Positions 59,728 to 64,000 of a stretch of DNA of 64,000 nt are shown one piece after another. The stretch is from assembly GCA_003222245.1 (NCBI GenBank), contig QHVH01000003.1, positions 1-64,000 on the forward strand. Reading direction: 5' to 3'. Position numbers and translations under genes: made by a program. How positions within the stretch are numbered: the stretch's first letter is position 1; the number at the start of each line of letters is the position of its first letter. The notes beneath the pieces are model-generated. The model ran no database searches and was not told where the DNA came from. It was given only the letters and a program-made list of their open reading frames with translations. The DNA comes from Blastocatellia bacterium AA13. Its GTDB lineage: Bacteria > Acidobacteriota > Blastocatellia > UBA7656.

Positions 59728-61424
59728 GCAACTGTGCTCCTGGAATATCGTCGATCGCGCAACTCTTCGGCCGCCGTATGGAGCAAGCGGCAATCGTATT
59801 TCGTCAGTCCAAGAAGATCTTTCAAAATCACTTGATCAGCCCTTGAATTCGCCAATTGCTGATCGCCGCTCCTTACAATCGCGTCCAGCTCTGTTGCGAG
59901 AGCAGAGGTTCGACGAGTGGACAACCGTGGAACAGCCAAGAGCACGCGTTCAGCTTCCGTAGGTTCGATCTTCAGCATCCCCCCTCCAAGCGAGTGTCCT
60001 TCAATTTCAACGCTGAGGCGTGTCAACGATGTCTGCCACGATGCTGCTATCGCATCGCAACTTACTCTGGCGCCTGAATGAAGTCGCAAGACATGGAGGC
60101 TATTCGGCGCAACGGCGAAAGCGTCATTAGTGACCAAGGATGGTGAACGCCCGCTCATATAAGATAAAAAGCCGTCAGGCTGATATACATGGGGGACCTT
60201 ATACCAGGGTGATCTAACACGGCATTTGTATGCTTTGGGTATTCCCATCTCGTAGCCGCGATTCAGATACTTCTTCACGCTCAACGGCAGATCACTATCA
60301 GCCTCTACATACAAAAGAAATCCAGCTTCGCCGGTTTTGGTTGTCTTTTCCCAGTCACTCTCAGAAAATCGCAACCCTTTCAGGGCTCTCCCCCGCTTGA
60401 CCGCGGGCCTCAGATATGAGCGTGGTATTGCGAAGCGGGTCACATCGAGCGGGCTCAGATGAAAGAACTCGTTCGCACCGGTAACGTAACCAATACCTAC
60501 ATCCGCCAACTCACCCAACGGCTCTACAAGACGAGCCTTCATTAGTTCCCGATAAAGCTCCCGGGCCTTCCTCGGTATGAAGTATTCGACTAAGCGCTCG
60601 CTTCCCTCGCCAATCGCTTTCGCATCCATTCGCGATGTACGGAGGGTACGAGAAAATCCGCCATCGAGAATTTCCGAGAGTTGCCCTGAATGAACAAAGT
60701 CTCTGTTGTGGAAGGTAGCTTGATGTGTACCCTTCACCTCTGCCAGCACCAAGAGCGTATCTTCGCTCAAGCCTGGAAACAGCTTCTTTTTAAAGGTCAG
60801 GAAATTAACGCGACGAAACGAATTAAATAGGTGTTTGAGCACAGGGCGGGCATACGCGGCGTGCGTCAGCTCCATTGGTGCGACCATCGCCAGTCGTCCT
60901 CCAGGTTTAACCATTGCGATACTATGTACCAAAAATGGAGCCCAGGAACTGCATAGTCCGCTTAGACGAACCCCGTCGCGCGCTGCTTGATCAAGGGCGA
61001 TGGCTCTAGAGTTGCCCATGAAACGCTGGTATCTGATGAAAGGAGGATTTCCGACGACGGCATCTACTTGGCATCCTGGACTGACCGCTAGAGTAAAGAA
61101 ATCTGCCTGCTGTAGATTCTGCTGAGCAATTCCAAACTCTTCCATTAACCGACTAGCGATTTCCGCGTGCACGCCCTCGTCAATTTCGACTCCGCATACT
61201 TGACTCGATACACATCCGCCTAACCTCTTCAGTCGTTGACACGCTGCCCGAAGAAACACTCCGCCGCCGAAGCTGGGATCAAGAATTGTTTCAGTGCCGG
61301 AGCGAACGGCCCACGCTACAAGAAACTCCGCAATTTGGGTGTCGGTGTAGAAGGCGCCATATGCTTTTGCCAACTCACCACTAGGCTCGGAATACTCAAC
61401 TCTTGGCGGCATATAATCAGCCAC
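59724..61424 (-). CDS. N6-adenine DNA methyltransferase (restriction-modification type)
   Basis: 566 residues. The SAM-binding region reads TETILDPSFGGGVFLRAAC, and the catalytic motif IV is VVGNPPFIRYQRF (NPPF), typical of N6-adenine methylases of the Eco57I/N6_Mtase group. The C-terminal part (about 300-550) is a target-recognition domain with KVPHVYQPDGFLSYMSGRSP. It methylates adenine in a sequence not known from this read. The nuclease gene follows with a GTGA overlap, so both are made from one message. Confidence 0.85.
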   Translation of the reverse strand: MADYMPPRVEYSEPSGELAKAYGAFYTDTQIAEFLVAWAVRSGTETILDPSFGGGVFLRAACQRLKRLGGCVSSQVCGVEIDEGVHAEIASRLMEEFGIAQQNLQQADFFTLAVSPGCQVDAVVGNPPFIRYQRFMGNSRAIALDQAARDGVRLSGLCSSWAPFLVHSIAMVKPGGRLAMVAPMELTHAAYARPVLKHLFNSFRRVNFLTFKKKLFPGLSEDTLLVLAEVKGTHQATFHNRDFVHSGQLSEILDGGFSRTLRTSRMDAKAIGEGSERLVEYFIPRKARELYRELMKARLVEPLGELADVGIGYVTGANEFFHLSPLDVTRFAIPRSYLRPAVKRGRALKGLRFSESDWEKTTKTGEAGFLLYVEADSDLPLSVKKYLNRGYEMGIPKAYKCRVRSPWYKVPHVYQPDGFLSYMSGRSPSLVTNDAFAVAPNSLHVLRLHSGARVSCDAIAASWQTSLTRLSVEIEGHSLGGGMLKIEPTEAERVLLAVPRLSTRRTSALATELDAIVRSGDQQLANSRADQVILKDLLGLTKYDCRLLHTAAEELRDRRYSRSTVA

Positions 61425-61567
61425 TGTATACCATAGTTCTCAAGTAAACGTGAACGGTGGATGTAAGTTAGGTCGACAACCAGACTCAGACAGGAAGGCT
61501 GGGTCGCGACCGCGATGCGATATTGAGACCTTGGCGGAGAATTGAGATATTGGCAAAACGCGAGGTC

Positions 61568-61918
61568 TTAGCTTTGCCCGTGACTTCCAATCAACGCGTA
61601 GCCCCGCACATCATCCAATCGCACGTAAAGCCGGTCGAATGTCGCCGTCGGAAGATGATTCGAATAGTGCTCGACCGATACTTCATTGAGCTCTATCACG
61701 TGATGGTTCGAAGCAGCGTGCTCGAGACTCTCGCCTAAAAGCTGCTGCGCGAAGAGCAGCCCGAGCTTTCCTCGAACCACACCGAAGGACGTATACAGCA
61801 CCATCTCGCCGAAGCCCGGGGTACCGTCCGGGGCGAGCGCCGCTTTGATCAAAGACAGCAGCGCATCGGTTGAGTCAATCGTCGTTTCAAAGGTCAAGCT
61901 TGCTCCTCGGGCCGCCAT
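61568..61918 (-). CDS. Small protein of unknown function
   Basis: 116 residues (MAARGASLTFETTIDSTDALL...). The residues FGEMVLYTSFGVVRGKLG resemble nothing I know. No signal peptide. The S8 protease gene ends 23 nt before its start on the same strand, so it may be read with it. Confidence 0.45.
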   Translation of the reverse strand: MAARGASLTFETTIDSTDALLSLIKAALAPDGTPGFGEMVLYTSFGVVRGKLGLLFAQQLLGESLEHAASNHHVIELNEVSVEHYSNHLPTATFDRLYVRLDDVRGYALIGSHGQS

Positions 61919-61941
61919 CGCAATTCGCAGCCGCGGAATTT

Positions 61942-63642
61942 TCAGCGTCGGACGAACGTTATCGCGGAAGATCGCTCGCCCGTAGTGGGATTGAACACGG
62001 TGACGTTCACGGGAGTACCGATCGGAAACAAAGAATTCATGAGCGGCTTGCCCAGTTTGACGCTCAATTCCGAAGTGCTCCCGTTTGCCAGCGCAAACGA
62101 AGCATCATACTTGACATCCGCCGGAAGCGACGAGCCATTAGCCTCTATGACCGCGGAACCATTGATGAACCCGAGTCCATCCACCGTCAGCAATTTCTTC
62201 GTAGCCGATATAGCTGAGATTGCCGGACTGCCCCGCTGGGCCGTCGTATTTGTGACCGCGTTGTAGGCATTGGCCCTCCCCGAGCTCGCTACCTTGGATG
62301 AAAGCGACAAGATTGGCTCGGCCGTTCGCACTATTCGCGCCACGATCTGCTCGGCCGTCAAAGACGAATTCACCGCGGCCAGGAGCGCTACGATTCCGGT
62401 TACGTGCGGAGTCGCCATCGATGTCCCGCTCAACTGAGCATATGTCCCGTTCGGCAGGGACGCCGTACCCGGAAACGTGCTTATGATCGACACGCCGGGA
62501 GCGCCAACGCCAACCGTCGCGCGGCCGAAATTCGAGAAACCCGCCAGCCCATCCGAGCGATCCAACGCGGCTACGGAGATCAGCGAAGGTATGTCGGCCC
62601 ACGCCGCCGGATATTCGGCCGCTTCGGGGTCGTCGATATTGTCGCCTATGCCGTCATCGCCGCCGTTGCCGGCCGCGCACACAAACACGATTCCGGCTGC
62701 GCCCGCGTCTACTATGGCTTGGTGCAATGCCTTCGACTTGCCGCCGGACCAGCTAGCGTTGATCGCACGAACGTTTACGCCGCGTCGCCGCTGATCGCTT
62801 ACAAAGTTGATTGCTCGAATCGCGTCCGAAGTAGACCCATTGACCTGGCCGTCGGACTGCCTCGCGATGAATTTCACGGACATCAACTTGACGTGCCACG
62901 CGACGCCCGTTATTCCGGCGCCGTTATTGCCCGCGGCTCCGATTGTGCCCGCCACGTGAGTCCCGTGATTGTCGACGGATGCGCTTTCAACCAGAACGTT
63001 GTTGTTCGCAAAGAAATTCCATCCGCTAACGTCGTCGACAAGGCCGTCGCCGTCATCGTCGACGCCGTTGTTGGGAATTTCTCGCGGGTTGATCCAGCGA
63101 TTGGCGCTTAGATCCTCGTGACCAAGATCCGTGCCGGTGTCAACGACCGCTGCTACTACGTCATCGCTGCCGGTCGTTATGTCCCACGCTCTTGTGGCTG
63201 AGATGTCCGCTCCTGCCTTACCGCCGAGACCATCGGTTCCCGTGTTCAGCAATCCCCATTCAAGGCTGAACAGCGCGTCGTTGGGAACCATCTCCAGCGG
63301 ATGGCAAATGTAGTTTGGCTCGGCATATTCGACGCGAGGATCGCTCTCTGCTATCGCGACCGCTTCCTCGACGGAGAGCGAGCTGTCAATTTGAACCAGA
63401 TACGGTCCGCTTTGCTCCTCTGAAGACACAAGCTCCGGACGGGTATGGATCGGCAACAGTTGATCGCTCAGGTATTCGCGTTCGATCCCCTGAACCGCGC
63501 CCTCTCTCATCTTGACGAGGATCTGCCCTTTGACATAATCCCAGCGTAGTTTTGATTTCTTAGTAGCGTGGGCCCGCGGCGCCAGAAAGAGCATGAAGGC
63601 GAACGTCGAACCTAATAGCGCGAATGAAACAACTTTTTTCAT
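61942..63642 (-). CDS. Secreted subtilisin-like serine protease (S8)
   Basis: From the ATG at 63642, preceded by TTGGGAGC, the protein has 566 residues; an upstream in-frame start at 63690 would add 16 residues. A signal peptide (VVSFALLGSTFAFMLFLAPRAHA) and an inhibitor-like prodomain (about 35-110, QILVKMREGAV) come first. The catalytic Asp is in AAVVDTGTDLGH, His in DNHGTHVAGTIG and Ser in SGTSMATPHVTGI, with Asn in VCAAGNGG. A beta-rich C-terminal domain of about 110 residues (IPT-like, LLTVDGLGFINGSAVIEANG) follows. Exported protease; shorter and without the GIVLSE repeat of the other S8 enzyme. Confidence 0.92.
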   Translation of the reverse strand: MKKVVSFALLGSTFAFMLFLAPRAHATKKSKLRWDYVKGQILVKMREGAVQGIEREYLSDQLLPIHTRPELVSSEEQSGPYLVQIDSSLSVEEAVAIAESDPRVEYAEPNYICHPLEMVPNDALFSLEWGLLNTGTDGLGGKAGADISATRAWDITTGSDDVVAAVVDTGTDLGHEDLSANRWINPREIPNNGVDDDGDGLVDDVSGWNFFANNNVLVESASVDNHGTHVAGTIGAAGNNGAGITGVAWHVKLMSVKFIARQSDGQVNGSTSDAIRAINFVSDQRRRGVNVRAINASWSGGKSKALHQAIVDAGAAGIVFVCAAGNGGDDGIGDNIDDPEAAEYPAAWADIPSLISVAALDRSDGLAGFSNFGRATVGVGAPGVSIISTFPGTASLPNGTYAQLSGTSMATPHVTGIVALLAAVNSSLTAEQIVARIVRTAEPILSLSSKVASSGRANAYNAVTNTTAQRGSPAISAISATKKLLTVDGLGFINGSAVIEANGSSLPADVKYDASFALANGSTSELSVKLGKPLMNSLFPIGTPVNVTVFNPTTGERSSAITFVRR

Positions 63643-63686
63643 CTTTGTAGCTCCCAAAAAACTTGCAGACAAACAGGGGTCTACAA

Positions 63687-64000
63687 TCACTTGTTCTGAG
63701 TTTGAGTCTGAGTCGGCTTGCTCGGGAATTGCTTGCTCACATCGTTGAAGATAACGAACGCCATCAGCAGCATCAGCAGCACGAATCCCACTTGCATCAT
63801 CTTCTCTTTAATCCGGAGCGTCAGCGACAGGCCAAAAAGACCGAGCGCGGCATCGACGAAGATCATGAAGATCAGGCCGCCGTCGAGCACCGGTATGGGC
63901 AGCAGGTTGAATACGCCCAGGTTCAACGACAGGACTCCCATCAGATTAAAGACCGTCGTCGCCCCTTGTCTCGCAGCCTCTCCCGAGTATTTGGCGATCT
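63687..64000 (-). CDS. rseP: Site-2 zinc metalloprotease RseP-type, C-terminal part (5' end outside window)
   Basis: The open minus-strand frame enters the window at 64000 and ends at 63687, giving 104 residues: IAKYSGEAARQGATTVFNLM, then LGVFNLLPIPVLDGGLIFMI. LPIPVLDGG is the second zinc-ligand motif (LDG) of site-2 proteases, in the third core helix. A final helix (VGFVLLMLLMAFVIFNDV) ends the protein. RseP cuts transmembrane anti-sigma factors and signal peptides in the inner membrane. The HExxH half lies outside. It precedes the S8 protease gene by 45 nt and may be in one operon. Confidence 0.92.
   Translation of the reverse strand, partial: IAKYSGEAARQGATTVFNLMGVLSLNLGVFNLLPIPVLDGGLIFMIFVDAALGLFGLSLTLRIKEKMMQVGFVLLMLLMAFVIFNDVSKQFPSKPTQTQTQNK

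Overview
The window reads as chromosomal DNA of an aerobic Gram-negative bacterium, most plausibly an acidobacterium of the Blastocatellia type. This placement is inference. It rests on an aa3-type oxidase cluster joined to a Rieske/cytochrome b complex with a large multiheme cytochrome, secreted S8 peptidases, a delta-60 repeat protein, heptose-nucleotide and RseP genes that imply an outer membrane, and dispersed short repeats. No rRNA or tRNA gene was recognised. Genes are dense except in the first 4.7 kb.

1-4670: accessory region. The minus strand carries two paralogous secreted-protein genes arranged like integron cassettes. One attC-like site is complete (2381-2471) and a second is only partly in the window (740-750). 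Two group II introns are present: an ORF-less one with recognisable domains V and VI (1538-2291), and one at the window edge whose reverse-transcriptase gene appears gutted (1-739). A gene-poor stretch with dispersed repeats follows.

4671-15110: two secreted unknowns, ruvB, a possible CYTH-like protein next to two tandem thymidylate-kinase-like genes, a subtilase with a C-terminal hexapeptide repeat, and a membrane PAS-GGDEF-EAL protein. 15147-21883: bioB-bioD-bioA, an RfaE2-type heptose nucleotidyltransferase, a deacetylase, a ferredoxin, a HEAT/lipoyl-like membrane protein and a membrane unknown.

22172-36738: a 14.5-kb respiratory locus, all on the minus strand. In transcription order it encodes the Rieske protein, cytochrome b6-like and subunit IV-like proteins, an octaheme cytochrome c, a blue-copper-like lipoprotein, heme A synthesis (ctaA, ctaB), oxidase subunits II, I, III, a second III and IV, and two small membrane proteins. 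Together these would move electrons from quinol to oxygen and build the heme A needed.

37117-48592: a glutaredoxin-like gene without a start codon, CarD/CdnL, a desaturase, a seven-blade delta-60 protein, an internally deleted FKBP-type protein, an ABC exporter pair, and a SWIM plus SNF2 pair. 48695-54629: the most striking locus. It holds a VWA/BatA-like membrane protein followed by a magnesium-chelatase H-like (BchH/ChlH) protein split into two genes, with the C-terminal half encoded first and the N-terminal half second, joined by a TTGA stop/start overlap. 54687-64000: an M24 peptidase, a PDZ-membrane-GAF-SpoIIE phosphatase, a methylase/restriction-nuclease pair, a second S8 protease, and the 3' end of an RseP-type protease.
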